This document shows, in pieces, positions 7,732 to 16,728 of a stretch of 64,000 nucleotides of DNA. Positions within the stretch are counted from its first letter, which is position 1; each line of letters begins with the position of its first letter. The notes below the pieces were generated by a model that saw nothing but the letters and a program-made list of their open reading frames with translations, made no database searches and had not been told where the DNA came from. The position numbers and the translations under genes are program-made. The DNA comes from Kitasatospora sp. MAP12-44 (lineage in GTDB: Bacteria; Actinomycetota; Actinomycetes; Streptomycetales; Streptomycetaceae): positions 1,922,001 through 1,986,000 of the forward strand of contig NZ_JARZAE010000004.1 in assembly GCF_029892095.1 (NCBI RefSeq). The letters run 5' to 3'.

Positions 7732-10662
7732 CTACGATTCGGCGACGCCCTGCCGCGTGGACTCGACCTGCGTGGACTCGACCGCCAACTCGCAGAGCGC
7801 GGCCCGGTCGGCGCAGCCCGTCTTGCCGAGCAGGTTGGCGATGTGCTTCTCCACCGTGCGCGGCGAGATGGACAGCCGCTGGGCCAGGCACTGGTTGCCC
7901 GGCCGGTCGACGAGCAGCGCGAGGATCTCGAACTCCCGCGCGGTCAGGCCCTGCGCGCGCAGCCGGGCCGGCACCTGCTCGCGCCCGCGGCGGCGCTGCG
8001 CGACCGTCGCGCCGCTCTGCCGCAGCAGCGACCGGCAGGCGCTCACCACGGGCGGGACGTCGAGGTCGTGGAAGTACTCCGAGGCGGTGCGCAGCCAGCT
8101 CACCGGGTCGCCCCAACCGTCGGCGAGCGCCGCCTCGGCGACCAGGCGCAGGCCGAGATGATGGGCCGTCGGGAAGAGCCCCCCACTCTGCCGGGTCTGC
8201 TCGACGGCCGCCATGGCCTCCTCGGCGCGGCCCTCGCGGCCCAGCAGCACCGCGTCGGCGAGCCGCAGGAACTGCCGGTTCCAGGCCAGCTCCGCCGCCG
8301 GGGCGGCGGCCACCGCCTGGTAACCGGCCCGGTCGGTGCTGCCGGCCAGCACGTCGAGCAGTGGGCGCAGCCCGTAACTCCCGGACAGATAGAAGATGTT
8401 CGGATGCCGGCGCTCCCAGTCCGCGACGGCGGCGAGCTCGGCCATCGCCTGGGCGCGGTCCTCCTCCAGCAGCGCGCAGAGCGTGCGGCAGAGGCCGAAC
8501 ACCACCGGGGTCAGGAAGGACTCACTGCCGTCGGACTGCTGGAAGGTCAGCAGCTCCTGCTCCATCTCCCGGCGGTTGCCGCGGTGCGCCGCGAGCGTCG
8601 CCGAGGTCACCAGCAGGTAGCGGTAGGTCGCGAGATTGCGCATCCGGGCGCTGGCGTCGAGGCAGCGGTCGATGATCGCGCGGGCCGTGTGCCGGTCCCC
8701 CGTCTGCACCGCGTGCATCGCCAGCAGCGCCTCCACGCGCTGGGTCAGGATGATCGCGCCGAGCCCGCGGGCGGCCTCCTGGGCCTGTCCGAGCCGGCGG
8801 GCGTCGCCGGTGCGCAGGAAGGCGTTGCCACCCAGCCGCAGCAGGGCCTCGACCCGCCAGACCGAGAGGTCGTGCTGCTCGGCGACGGCGAGCATCCGCT
8901 CCAGGCACGCGTCCGCGTCGTCGAAGCCGCGCGCCCGGGCCAGCAGTGCGAGCAACTGCCAGGCCTGGCAGGCGACCACCGGCAGCTTCGCGTGCTCCGC
9001 CACCTCCGCGACCCGCAGGATCTCGGCTTCGACCACCGGCCCGCCCTGGCCCGGGAGCAGAGCCAGGTGCCCCTCGACGACGGCGAGCGCGGCGGTCCGC
9101 TCCGGCTGGGCCGCGTCGCCGAGCAGCGCCCGGGCGGCGCTCACCTGCGCGACGGTGTCCGCGCCGCGCTCCGCGATCACGGCGACCCAGGCGAGCCGGG
9201 TGTGCAGCGCGATCCGGCGCTCCGGGTCGAGCGAGACCTCCCCGCCGGGCGGCAGGGTCCGCGCCAGCGCGAAGGCGCGGTCGAGCTGACCGGCCTCGGC
9301 GAGGGCGTAGAGCAGCGACTCCGTGACGTCCGCCCGGCCCGCCTCGGCGACCAGTTCATGGCCGCGCTCCAGCAGCAGCACCGCCGATCCGGACGCGCCG
9401 GCGGCCAGCGCCCGGCGCCCCGCCTCGGCGTACAGCAGCGCCGCACCGGCCGGATCGCCCGCCGCCAGCAGCAGCCCGGCGACCAACTGGCAGCGGTCGC
9501 CGGACAGTTCAGGATCGGCCTGCTGCACCGCGCGGGCGGCCTGCCGCGCGATGGCCGCGCGCTCCGCCCGCGAGACGCTCGCGAGCAGCGCCTCGGCGGT
9601 GAGCGCGTGCCGGAACGCGTACTGGTCGGCGGTGGCGCGGTCCGGGACGATCAGGCCCGCCGCGGCGCCGGAGCGCAGCTGGGCGAAGAGGGCGCGGTCC
9701 TCGCAGCCGGTGATCAACTGCAGCATGGCGATGGAGAACCGGGCGCCCAGGGTCGCCGCGAGCAGCAGGAACTCCCGCAGCGCGGGGTCCAGCAGGCCGA
9801 CCCGGTGGCCGTAGCACTGCACGAGGCTCTGCGGGACGGTCTCCGAGAGGTCGCGGGTCACCCGCCAGCCGCCGCGTTCCAGGAACAGCGCCCCGGAGCC
9901 GACCATCTCGCCGAGCAACTCCTCGATCACGTACGGGTTTCCGTCGGCGCCGGCCGCCAGCCGGTCGAGCACCGCCGACGGCACCTCGGGGACGGGGACG
10001 CCGAGGCAGCCCGCGGCGATGGCGCTGACGTCGGGGGCGTCCAGTGCGCGCAGCGCGAGGACGGCGGCGGCCCGGCGGCGTTCGGCTGCCCGCACCAGGT
10101 CGAGGGCGGCGCCGGGCTCGGGGCGCAGCGTGGCGAGCAGCAGCACCGGCAGTCCCGCGACGTTGTCGACCAGGTACTCGACGACGGCGATCGTCTCGGT
10201 GTCCGCGTCGTGCAGGTCCTCCAGGGCCAGCACCACCCCCGACTCCCGTCCGAGGACGGCGAGCAGGCGCAGCAACGCCTCGGCGAGCTCGACCACGCTC
10301 TCCGGGTAGCCGGGGCCGGCGGTGTGCCGCCATTCCGGGACCACTCGGGCCAGCACCGGTCGGTACGGTTCGAGCTCCGCGTCCTGGGGCGGGCCGGCGT
10401 CCCGGAAGCGCGAGGAGAGCGCCTCGACCAGCGGGCGGAACGGCGTTCCCGCACTGGTCGGGCTGCCCCGGCCGCGCAGGACCGGCACACCCAGCTCGGC
10501 GGCCCGGTCGGAGCAGTCCCCGAGCAGTCGGGACTTGCCGATCCCGGCGTCTCCCAGCAGGAACACGGCGCGGCCCGTCCTCGCCCGAAGCTCCGTCAGG
10601 GTGCTGAGGAGCAGGGTGAGCTCGGCGTCCCGGCCGATGGTGTGCGGCGAAGAGGTACGCAT
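7732..10662 (-). CDS. LAL-type (large ATP-binding LuxR) transcriptional regulator
   Basis: A 976-residue regulator of the LAL class. The N-terminal AAA-type ATPase has Walker A GDAGIGKS (about 38-45) and Walker B VVLALEDLHD. The long middle is helical and TPR-like, and the last 65 residues form a LuxR helix-turn-helix (LTAREFEILALL, then SISPRTVEKHIANLLGK). LAL proteins commonly activate specialised-metabolite clusters in streptomycetes. It sits between the Hpg-NRPS genes and the lanthipeptide locus and could control either. It is separated from lanA by two strong hairpins, so it is probably transcribed on its own. The start ATG lies close to where the ATPase domain begins, as is usual for the family. 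Confidence 0.9.
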   Translation of the reverse strand: MRTSSPHTIGRDAELTLLLSTLTELRARTGRAVFLLGDAGIGKSRLLGDCSDRAAELGVPVLRGRGSPTSAGTPFRPLVEALSSRFRDAGPPQDAELEPYRPVLARVVPEWRHTAGPGYPESVVELAEALLRLLAVLGRESGVVLALEDLHDADTETIAVVEYLVDNVAGLPVLLLATLRPEPGAALDLVRAAERRRAAAVLALRALDAPDVSAIAAGCLGVPVPEVPSAVLDRLAAGADGNPYVIEELLGEMVGSGALFLERGGWRVTRDLSETVPQSLVQCYGHRVGLLDPALREFLLLAATLGARFSIAMLQLITGCEDRALFAQLRSGAAAGLIVPDRATADQYAFRHALTAEALLASVSRAERAAIARQAARAVQQADPELSGDRCQLVAGLLLAAGDPAGAALLYAEAGRRALAAGASGSAVLLLERGHELVAEAGRADVTESLLYALAEAGQLDRAFALARTLPPGGEVSLDPERRIALHTRLAWVAVIAERGADTVAQVSAARALLGDAAQPERTAALAVVEGHLALLPGQGGPVVEAEILRVAEVAEHAKLPVVACQAWQLLALLARARGFDDADACLERMLAVAEQHDLSVWRVEALLRLGGNAFLRTGDARRLGQAQEAARGLGAIILTQRVEALLAMHAVQTGDRHTARAIIDRCLDASARMRNLATYRYLLVTSATLAAHRGNRREMEQELLTFQQSDGSESFLTPVVFGLCRTLCALLEEDRAQAMAELAAVADWERRHPNIFYLSGSYGLRPLLDVLAGSTDRAGYQAVAAAPAAELAWNRQFLRLADAVLLGREGRAEEAMAAVEQTRQSGGLFPTAHHLGLRLVAEAALADGWGDPVSWLRTASEYFHDLDVPPVVSACRSLLRQSGATVAQRRRGREQVPARLRAQGLTAREFEILALLVDRPGNQCLAQRLSISPRTVEKHIANLLGKTGCADRAALCELAVESTQVESTRQGVAES

Positions 10663-10710
10663 GATCGCAGGCTACTTAGCGGTATGAAGATTCGGTAGAG
10701 GGAACCTCGG

Positions 10711-10750
10711 CGCATCCCCCCGACCGGGAGTTCCCGGTCGGGAGGATGCG
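10711..10750 (-). terminator. Hairpin terminator 1 downstream of lanA
   Basis: A 40-base near-perfect palindrome with 20-base arms; only the centre and one internal pair do not match. It lies between the lanA stop and the LAL regulator start on the minus strand. With the adjoining hairpin it should end transcription of lanM-lanA. There is no T-tract, which is usual in streptomycetes. Confidence 0.75.
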
Positions 10751-10786
10751 CAAGCCGGTCCGCCCGTGCGCGGGCGGACCGGCTTG
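10751..10786 (-). terminator. Hairpin terminator 2 downstream of lanA
   Basis: Perfect 16-base arms (CAAGCCGGTCCGCCCG and its complement) around a TGCG loop. It directly abuts hairpin 1, with no base between them. The two would fold one after the other in the lanM-lanA transcript, lanA side first. Confidence 0.8.
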
Positions 10787-10801
10787 CGGCCGGCGCGCGG
10801 G

Positions 10802-10832
10802 TCAGCGCGGGCCGGTCAGCGCGGGCCGGTCA
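10802..10832 (-). repeat. 14-bp tandem repeat placing stop codons in all three minus-strand frames
   Basis: The unit TCAGCGCGGGCCGG occurs twice, followed by a third TCAGCG. On the minus strand each TCA reads as TGA. Because the unit is 14 bases, the three stops at 10802, 10816 and 10830 fall in three different frames. The first one reached, at 10832-10830, ends lanA. Confidence 0.7.
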
Positions 10833-11033
10833 GCGGCCGTCCTCGCCGAACACGGCCGGGCCGCTGACCGTTTCGTAGGTGATCGACTCGACGTCGTACA
10901 CGGCGAGCAGGACGGAGCGGCGGGCGAGCCCGCCAGCCGCGCGCAGCCGGATCTCGCCGGCGGGGTGGCCGGCGGAGCCGGGCCGCCCGGTGCCGGACTG
11001 CTTCCACTGGCTGACCATGTCGATGCTGTCCAT
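10830..11033 (-). CDS. Cysteine-free lanthipeptide precursor-like peptide (LanA candidate)
   Basis: A 67-residue peptide encoded 25 bases after the lanM stop, with GGAG 8-11 bases before its ATG and strong third-position GC bias. Residues 1-35 look like a class II leader: a WK near the N-terminus (10-11), HPAGEI (23-28) and AAGG (32-35) as a likely double-glycine cleavage site. The candidate core (36-67) begins LARRSVLLAVYDV and holds three Ser and two Thr that a LanM could dehydrate. There is no cysteine anywhere, so ordinary lanthionine rings cannot form within this peptide. It may be dehydrated only, may partner a second peptide encoded elsewhere, or may be a decayed precursor. No other precursor was found nearby. 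Confidence 0.7.
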   Translation of the reverse strand: MDSIDMVSQWKQSGTGRPGSAGHPAGEIRLRAAGGLARRSVLLAVYDVESITYETVSGPAVFGEDGR

Positions 11034-11058
11034 GGTGTTGGTCTCCTTCTCTCCGAGG

Positions 11059-14000
11059 TCACGGCGCCGGGGCCGGCAGCCGCGAGATGGTCGACGGCCG
11101 CAGCAGCAGTGCCGAGGCCGTCCGGTCGGGGTGGGCGAGTCGCAGCAGCCCGTGCCCGATGCCGGCGAGCCCGGTCAGCAGGCCGGGAGCGGTCAGCTCG
11201 CCGGGGGTGCCGCAGAGCGGCCCGCGCCGGTCGAGCGCGGCGAGCAGCGCGCCCGCGCGGCCCGTGCCCTCGCTCGGGGCGGTCTGCGGTGCGGTCTGCG
11301 GTGTGGTCTGCGGTGTGGCGGTCAACAGGAGTTCGAGGGCGCCGAGTTCACCGTGGCAGAGGCTGTGGTCGGGCAGCGGGCCGCTGGACGCGAGCGTGCC
11401 GACCGCGTGCTCCACGCACTGCGCCAGCGCGGGCCGGACGGGCTGCGACAGCAGCGTCCCGCTGTCGGCGACCGCCAGCGCGATGCCCGGCAGGCCGGCG
11501 CACCACGAGTACCGGTCGGGCGCCGGGCGGTCGGGCGCCGGGTGCCCCGCCGCCGCGCCCAGGGCCGCCAGCCCCGCGCGCTCGTACGCGGCGCCGCCGC
11601 CCTGCGCCGCGAAGCGCAGCAGCGCCCAGCCGACGCCCGCCGAGCCGGTGCCGAAGCCGGGTGCGGCGGGCAGCGGGCGCTCGGCGAGCCGGGCCGCGCA
11701 CAGCCGCGCGCCCGTCCAGGCGGCGGCGGAGCCGGTGGCCTGGTGCACAGCGAGCAGGGTCGCGAGGCCGCCCGCCGTGCCGTCGAAGACCCCTGACGCC
11801 TCCTCGACGCGGGCGGCCGCGGTGGTGAGGTCCACCGCCGCGGCGATCCAGCTGCCGATCTCGGCGTCGTCCAGCAGGGTGGACACCTGGGTGAGGGCGT
11901 AGGCAATGCCGCCCAGGCCCGCGAAGGCGCCGGACCCGACGACGCCGAGTTCCTCGCGGCGGTCCGCCAGCTCCTCCAGCAGGCGCGGTACGGGTCGCAG
12001 TGCGCTGCGGGCAGCCTGCGCGTAGCCCGCCTCGCCGGTGAGGTCGGCCAACTGCGCGAGGAAGAGCGCCACTCCCGTGAAGCCGGCGCCCAGGTCGGCG
12101 CCGGCCGGCCGGACCCGCCAGTACCGGTCCGCGAGGAGTTCAAGCCCGAGCCAGTTCGTCCGCGTGCCGTTCCGGTACGCGCGGTCCAGCAGCTGATCAG
12201 CGATGGTGCGGGCGGCGGCGACCAAGCGGTCCGGGGCCGGGGCCGCTACCGGCGCCGCAGCCCGGCGGCCGACCCCGGCGACCGTGCCGACCCTGCCGAC
12301 GGCGTGGCCGGGGCGGGTGGACCTGGTGGCCATGGCCGCTCGGATGATCCACTCCTGGTCGTCCAGGTCGCGCGGACCCATCGCCCGGATCTTCTCCGCC
12401 GCCCGGTCGAGTCCCGTCCGGTCGAGCACCCCGGGTATCCGGCGGCCCGTGCCGCTCCAGAGGTCCACTGAGCCAGGCCGGGTGGTGAACAAGGGCACGT
12501 CGCCGTCCCAGAGTTCGGCGATCTCCTCGTCCAGCAGCCCGGTCCAGCGCACCGCGTCGAACGCGTCCGTCTCCAACAGCCGGAGCAGCGCGTCGCGTTC
12601 GGCCGCCTCGCGCAGGACGTCGGGGTGCGTCGACTCGTCCAGCAGGGTCGCGTAGGCGTGCGTGTCACGGGCCACCACGCGCACCTGCGCGTCCGCGAAC
12701 TGCTGCAACAGGCCGTGCGGGCCGGTGAGTTCACCCCGGCCCGCCTCGATCGCGCGGTACCCGGCGCGAAAGCCCGCGACCAGCTGCCCGGTGAATCCCG
12801 CCGGGTCGGCGGCGACCGCGCCCAGCCGGGGCCGGTTCGCGGCGCCGGCGAGCTCTCCGGCCCGGCGGACCAGTCTCATCTCGTCCGTGCCGCTGTTCGC
12901 CCAGGCCACCCCCTCGACCGGCGAGCGGTGCCCCGCCTCGCCGCCGAGGCCGGAGAGATCGACCGCCGAATCGTCGCCGACGAGCAGGTGCGGCAGCAGG
13001 CAGCTGCGGTTCACCGAGGACCCCAGCGCACGCGCCGCCGGGTCCTCCTCCGGCCCGGCCGGGGCGACCGGGTGGAAGAGCGTCTCGACGTCGACCAGGA
13101 CGGGCTCGTCGCCGCACGCGATCAGGTTCTCGAAGTGCAGGTCGGTGGCGTCCAGCGCGTACAGCAGGGCAAGCCACGCCCCCTGCCGGAGGTAGAAGAG
13201 CTCCAACTCCCGCTCCGCCGCGCAGGGACGGGCGGCGGCGAACTCCACCCAGCCGTACCCGTCCCGCTCGATCAGCGCCAGCGCCCGCAGGCCCGGCGTG
13301 CCGGGCTGCGCGTTGAACCAGCCGACCATCTCGTTGAAGCGCCCGTGCGCGCGCGGCGATCGCGGCTTGTAGACCACCCGGGCTCCGTCGGCGAAGCGCA
13401 GCACCCCGACGGCTCGCCCGCGCTGGTGCCCGTCACCGGTGGTGCGCTCCACCGCGACCAGCGGCCCGGGGTCGGTGCCGGACAGCAGGGCGGCGACGAT
13501 CTCGGCGCGGTCGGCGGCGAAGCGCTCGAGCAGCTCCGCCAGGGCCGCGCCCGCGAAGCGGCAGGTCTGCGCCAGCAGCCGGGCGAGCACCGGGTACTCG
13601 CCGAACAGCGCGGACAGCCCCTGCCGGGAGCCGACCAGCGCGAGAAAGCTCCGGAACCGCTCCGCCGGTGTACCGCCGTCGAGCCGGCCCTGCACCCTGG
13701 CGACGTTGAGCTCCAGCACCAGGGTGCGCGCGGCCTGCCGGGCCAGGGTGCCCGCGAGCTGCCCGACGAAGTCCGCCCGGATGCCGTCGAGGTCGGCCAC
13801 CGGCAGGTCGGCCGCCGGCAGGTCGGCCGCCGGCTGGGGCAGGTCGGCCAGGAACCGATCCCGGGTCAGCTCGGCGAAGGGCGTCAGCACGGCCGCGAAG
13901 CCGGTCGTGCCCGGCAGCTCACCGCCCGGCACCCGCAGCGCGGTCACGGCGGCCACCGCCGATTCGGCGAACTCGGCCCACTCCGGCTGCCCGGTGCACG

Positions 14001-14076
14001 GCAGTTCGGCGCCGGCGGTGCCCCGCTCCCACCACGAGCGCGCCGTAGGAACGGCTCTCGCTTGCCTACCGATCAT
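11059..14076 (-). CDS. lanM: Class II lanthipeptide synthetase LanM
   Basis: A 1005-residue bifunctional enzyme of normal LanM length. The N-terminal two thirds is the dehydratase (DUF4135-type), which phosphorylates and eliminates Ser/Thr: VVYKPRSPRAHGRFNE, DLHFENLIACGD and VLVDVETLFHP are clear family motifs. The C-terminal third is LanC-like, with the zinc ligands in WCAGLPG and LCHGELG and the GLLTGLAGIGHGLL motif near the end, so the cyclase site looks intact. A short TPQTTPQTAP repeat in the cyclase domain comes from 12-base DNA repeats. The gene is co-oriented with the precursor-like gene and divergent from an ABC transporter across about 200 bases, which probably hold both promoters. 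No LanT with a peptidase domain was seen, so leader removal must be done elsewhere. Confidence 0.95.
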   Translation of the reverse strand: MIGRQARAVPTARSWWERGTAGAELPCTGQPEWAEFAESAVAAVTALRVPGGELPGTTGFAAVLTPFAELTRDRFLADLPQPAADLPAADLPVADLDGIRADFVGQLAGTLARQAARTLVLELNVARVQGRLDGGTPAERFRSFLALVGSRQGLSALFGEYPVLARLLAQTCRFAGAALAELLERFAADRAEIVAALLSGTDPGPLVAVERTTGDGHQRGRAVGVLRFADGARVVYKPRSPRAHGRFNEMVGWFNAQPGTPGLRALALIERDGYGWVEFAAARPCAAERELELFYLRQGAWLALLYALDATDLHFENLIACGDEPVLVDVETLFHPVAPAGPEEDPAARALGSSVNRSCLLPHLLVGDDSAVDLSGLGGEAGHRSPVEGVAWANSGTDEMRLVRRAGELAGAANRPRLGAVAADPAGFTGQLVAGFRAGYRAIEAGRGELTGPHGLLQQFADAQVRVVARDTHAYATLLDESTHPDVLREAAERDALLRLLETDAFDAVRWTGLLDEEIAELWDGDVPLFTTRPGSVDLWSGTGRRIPGVLDRTGLDRAAEKIRAMGPRDLDDQEWIIRAAMATRSTRPGHAVGRVGTVAGVGRRAAAPVAAPAPDRLVAAARTIADQLLDRAYRNGTRTNWLGLELLADRYWRVRPAGADLGAGFTGVALFLAQLADLTGEAGYAQAARSALRPVPRLLEELADRREELGVVGSGAFAGLGGIAYALTQVSTLLDDAEIGSWIAAAVDLTTAAARVEEASGVFDGTAGGLATLLAVHQATGSAAAWTGARLCAARLAERPLPAAPGFGTGSAGVGWALLRFAAQGGGAAYERAGLAALGAAAGHPAPDRPAPDRYSWCAGLPGIALAVADSGTLLSQPVRPALAQCVEHAVGTLASSGPLPDHSLCHGELGALELLLTATPQTTPQTAPQTAPSEGTGRAGALLAALDRRGPLCGTPGELTAPGLLTGLAGIGHGLLRLAHPDRTASALLLRPSTISRLPAPAP

Positions 14077-14278
14077 GGACCCGAGCCTGTCAGTTGACGA
14101 AGCGCCTGCACAAGAGCCGACGCTTGAACGATCGTGGCAGACCGGACTGACAGACCGGCCGCGGCCGACTGCGCCCGACGGCGGGCGACCGCGGGCGGAC
14201 CTCGTGAACGAGGGGACCTCGGGCCGTGAGGAGTCGGTGGGTACTGTGGGGGACTATTCGTCGAGAGGTACCGCTCAC

Positions 14279-15019
14279 ATGGCCAAGAACCCCGCCGAAC
14301 CGCGCGCCGCCGCGCGAAAGGCTCTGCTGCAACTGACCGGGGTGAGCCGCTCCTACGGCGATCGGGAGGTGCTGCACCCGGTCGACCTCAAGCTGGCCGC
14401 GGGCGAGTGCGTCGCGCTGCTCGGGCACAACGGGTCGGGCAAGTCGACGCTGCTGCGGGTCGCGGCCGGGCGGGATCTGCCGACCGCGGGGACGGTCCGC
14501 TTCGACGGGCTGGCCATGGACGAGAACGATCCGCGGATCCGGGCCCGGGTCGCGGTGGTCGGCGACACCGTCGCCTGCTACCCCGACCTCACGGTGCGCG
14601 AGCACCTGCTGCTGGTCGCGGTCGCGCACGGGGTGGCCGGGGCGCAGGAGTGGGTGGAGCAGGTGCTGGCCGACCGGCTGCTCACCGAGCGGGCCGACGC
14701 GCTGCCGTCGGCGCTGTCGTCCGGGCAGATGCAGGCGCTGCTGCTGGCCTGCGCGCTGGTGCGGCCGCGCGACCTGCTGCTGCTGGACGAGCCCGAGCAG
14801 CGGCTGGACCCCGAGGCGCGGCGTCGGCTCGCCGACCTGCTGAAGGCCGAGCTCGCGGACGGCGTGGCGGTGCTGCTGGTCACCCACCACACGGATCTGG
14901 CGCTGGAGGTGGCCGACCGGGTGGTGGTCCTGGAGGACGGGCGGATCCTCACCCAGGGCGCGCCGCAGAAGGTGCTGGGCGCGCAGGTCGCCGGCGGCGC
15001 CGCGGCGGGCGCGCGGTGA
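14279..15019 (+). CDS. ABC transporter ATP-binding protein
   Basis: A 246-residue ABC ATPase with Walker A GHNGSGKST (about 48-56), a signature-like ALSSGQMQ and Walker B LLLLDEPEQ. The C-motif reads SSGQM instead of the usual SGGQ, a mild departure. The open frame runs far upstream, but the ATG at 14279 fits best: it follows GAGAGG, and the protein begins just before the ATPase domain. Its stop overlaps the GTG of the permease gene. The pair is divergent from lanM and could export or give immunity to the lanthipeptide, but it carries no C39 peptidase domain. The link to the peptide is inferred from position only. Confidence 0.88.
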   Translation: MAKNPAEPRAAARKALLQLTGVSRSYGDREVLHPVDLKLAAGECVALLGHNGSGKSTLLRVAAGRDLPTAGTVRFDGLAMDENDPRIRARVAVVGDTVACYPDLTVREHLLLVAVAHGVAGAQEWVEQVLADRLLTERADALPSALSSGQMQALLLACALVRPRDLLLLDEPEQRLDPEARRRLADLLKAELADGVAVLLVTHHTDLALEVADRVVVLEDGRILTQGAPQKVLGAQVAGGAAAGAR

Positions 15020-16728
15020 GCGGCGCCGGTACGGACGAGGTCGCGGAGCTGGAACTGGACGTAGAGCCCGAGGAGTGGAGCGCCGACGACGACTGGACCG
15101 ACGAGGCGCTGGCCCTGCTGCGCGCCCTGCGCGCGCCGCACCGGCGCAACCGGGCCAAGCAGGTCGGCTTCGCGCTCTACTGCACGCTGCTCATCCTGGT
15201 CATCTGGGGAGCGATCCCGAGCTTCGGCCTCTTCCTGCAGGCCTCGATGGGCGCGGACTACACCGGCCACAGCGGAGCCCTGCTCGCCGCGATGCCCAGC
15301 GGCATCGCGGCCGCCGGGATCGCCACCGCGCTGCTCGCCGTCCGCGACGCGCTGTGGCGCGGACCGGTGGTGCCGCCCCGGGCGGCGGCCGACTGGCTGC
15401 TCGCCCACCCGGTCCGCCCCCGTCCGGTGCTGCGGCCGTGGTTCTGGCTGTCCTGCGCGCTGGCCGTGTTCCCCGGGCTGCTGACGGCGTGCGCCGGCAT
15501 GGTCGCGCTGGGGCTGATGGTGCGGGTCGCGCTGCCCGTCGCGCTCGGCTGGTGCCTGCTCGGCGGGGTCTGCCTGCCGCTGCTGGCCACCTGCGCGGCG
15601 CTGCTGGTGGAGCGCAGCGACCGCGCGGCGGCCTGGGTGCGCCGGCTCAGCCCGTACGCGGTGCTGCTGGTCGTGCTGCTCGCGGCGCAGAGCGGCTGGG
15701 CGGCGGCCGGGCACCCGGTCCGCTGGCTGGAGCGGGTCGAGCTGTGGTCGGGCCCGTGGGGCTGGGCCGGGATCGCCGCGCTGGCCCCGACCCGGGCCGC
15801 CGTGCCGGGCGGCTGGGTGGCCGCGGCGCTGCTGGTGGTGCCCACGGCGGTCTGCCTGCTGCTCGCCGACCGGGCCGCCGCGACGGTGTCGCTGACCCGC
15901 CTGCGGGAGCGGGCCCGGACCGCGGCCGGGGTGCTGGCGGCGCTGCGGACGGTCGAGCTGCGTACCGCGCGGCTGGCTGTGAACGGCGCGGCGGGCAGCA
16001 CCCGCCGACTGCGGATCCGGCTGCCCGCGCCGCGCCGGGCCTGGCTGGTGGTGCCGTGGCGGGACACCCTCGCGCTGCTCCGCTCCCCCGGGCGGCTGGG
16101 ACGCGCGGTGGTGCTCATGGTGCCGGCCGAGCTGTGCGCCGTGCTGGTCCACGGTGCGAGCGGCTTGCCGACCCTGCTGGCCACGGCCGGCGCGCTGGCC
16201 TTCGGCTACCTCGCGGTGGCCCAGCTGCTGGAGCCGGCCCGGATCGAGACGGACGACGTCCGGCGGGCCTCCTGGTCGCCGTACCCGTTCCCCGCGCTGA
16301 TGCTGCGGCACGCGATCGTGCCGACGCTGGTCGGTGTCCTGCTGGGCCTGTGCGGCGCGGCGGTGGCGGCGCTGTGCGGCGGCGGGACTGCCGTCTGGCT
16401 GGCGCCCGCGGTGGTGCCGGCGCTGGTCGGGGCCGGGCTGGTGAACGCCTGCCGCGGCGTGATGCGCCAGGACCTGCTGATCTCCCCCGGGCAGGGGACC
16501 GGCGGCGGCACGGGGCCGTTCCTGTTCGCCGCCTGGTACGCGGCTGGACCGGCGACCGCCGTGCTGGTGCTGACCCTGCCGTTCTCGCAGGCGCTGCGCG
16601 GCGACGCGGTGGCGGCCACCGGCAAGGCCGGCGTGCTGAGCCTGCTGATGGCGAGCGCGCTGCTGCGCTGGGCGTGGGGCCGGGCTGCCAAGCTCACCGG
16701 TCGCGCGCGGCCGGGCACGGCCGGGTAA
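15016..16728 (+). CDS. ABC-type membrane permease, DUF6297-like
   Basis: A 570-residue integral membrane protein starting at a GTG that overlaps the ATPase stop (GTGA). An acidic cytosolic N-terminus (about 1-40) is followed by roughly ten to twelve hydrophobic segments. A large cytosolic loop near the middle is rich in Arg. It is probably the membrane partner of the preceding ATPase. The sequence resembles the actinobacterial permeases named DUF6297, but that label is from memory and uncertain. Substrate and direction of transport cannot be read from the sequence. Membrane topology and pairing with the ATPase are well supported. Confidence 0.75.
   Translation: MSGAGTDEVAELELDVEPEEWSADDDWTDEALALLRALRAPHRRNRAKQVGFALYCTLLILVIWGAIPSFGLFLQASMGADYTGHSGALLAAMPSGIAAAGIATALLAVRDALWRGPVVPPRAAADWLLAHPVRPRPVLRPWFWLSCALAVFPGLLTACAGMVALGLMVRVALPVALGWCLLGGVCLPLLATCAALLVERSDRAAAWVRRLSPYAVLLVVLLAAQSGWAAAGHPVRWLERVELWSGPWGWAGIAALAPTRAAVPGGWVAAALLVVPTAVCLLLADRAAATVSLTRLRERARTAAGVLAALRTVELRTARLAVNGAAGSTRRLRIRLPAPRRAWLVVPWRDTLALLRSPGRLGRAVVLMVPAELCAVLVHGASGLPTLLATAGALAFGYLAVAQLLEPARIETDDVRRASWSPYPFPALMLRHAIVPTLVGVLLGLCGAAVAALCGGGTAVWLAPAVVPALVGAGLVNACRGVMRQDLLISPGQGTGGGTGPFLFAAWYAAGPATAVLVLTLPFSQALRGDAVAATGKAGVLSLLMASALLRWAWGRAAKLTGRARPGTAG

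Noticed and set aside
7525..10698. Plus-strand open frame of 1057 codons
   Set aside because: It is the complement of the LAL regulator, whose Walker and LuxR motifs are unmistakable. The plus-strand product has only low-complexity Arg/Gly/Gln sequence.
11281..11325. Short tandem repeats in lanM, considered as CRISPR or regulatory
   Set aside because: They are 12-base in-frame repeats coding for TPQT-like units, with no spacers.
12625..14097. Plus-strand open frame opposite lanM
   Set aside because: LanM on the minus strand has complete family motifs. The plus frame is a shadow.
13439..14278. Upstream extension of the ABC ATPase gene frame
   Set aside because: It would overlap lanM by about 640 bases. 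The ATG at 14279 has a ribosome site and the right length.
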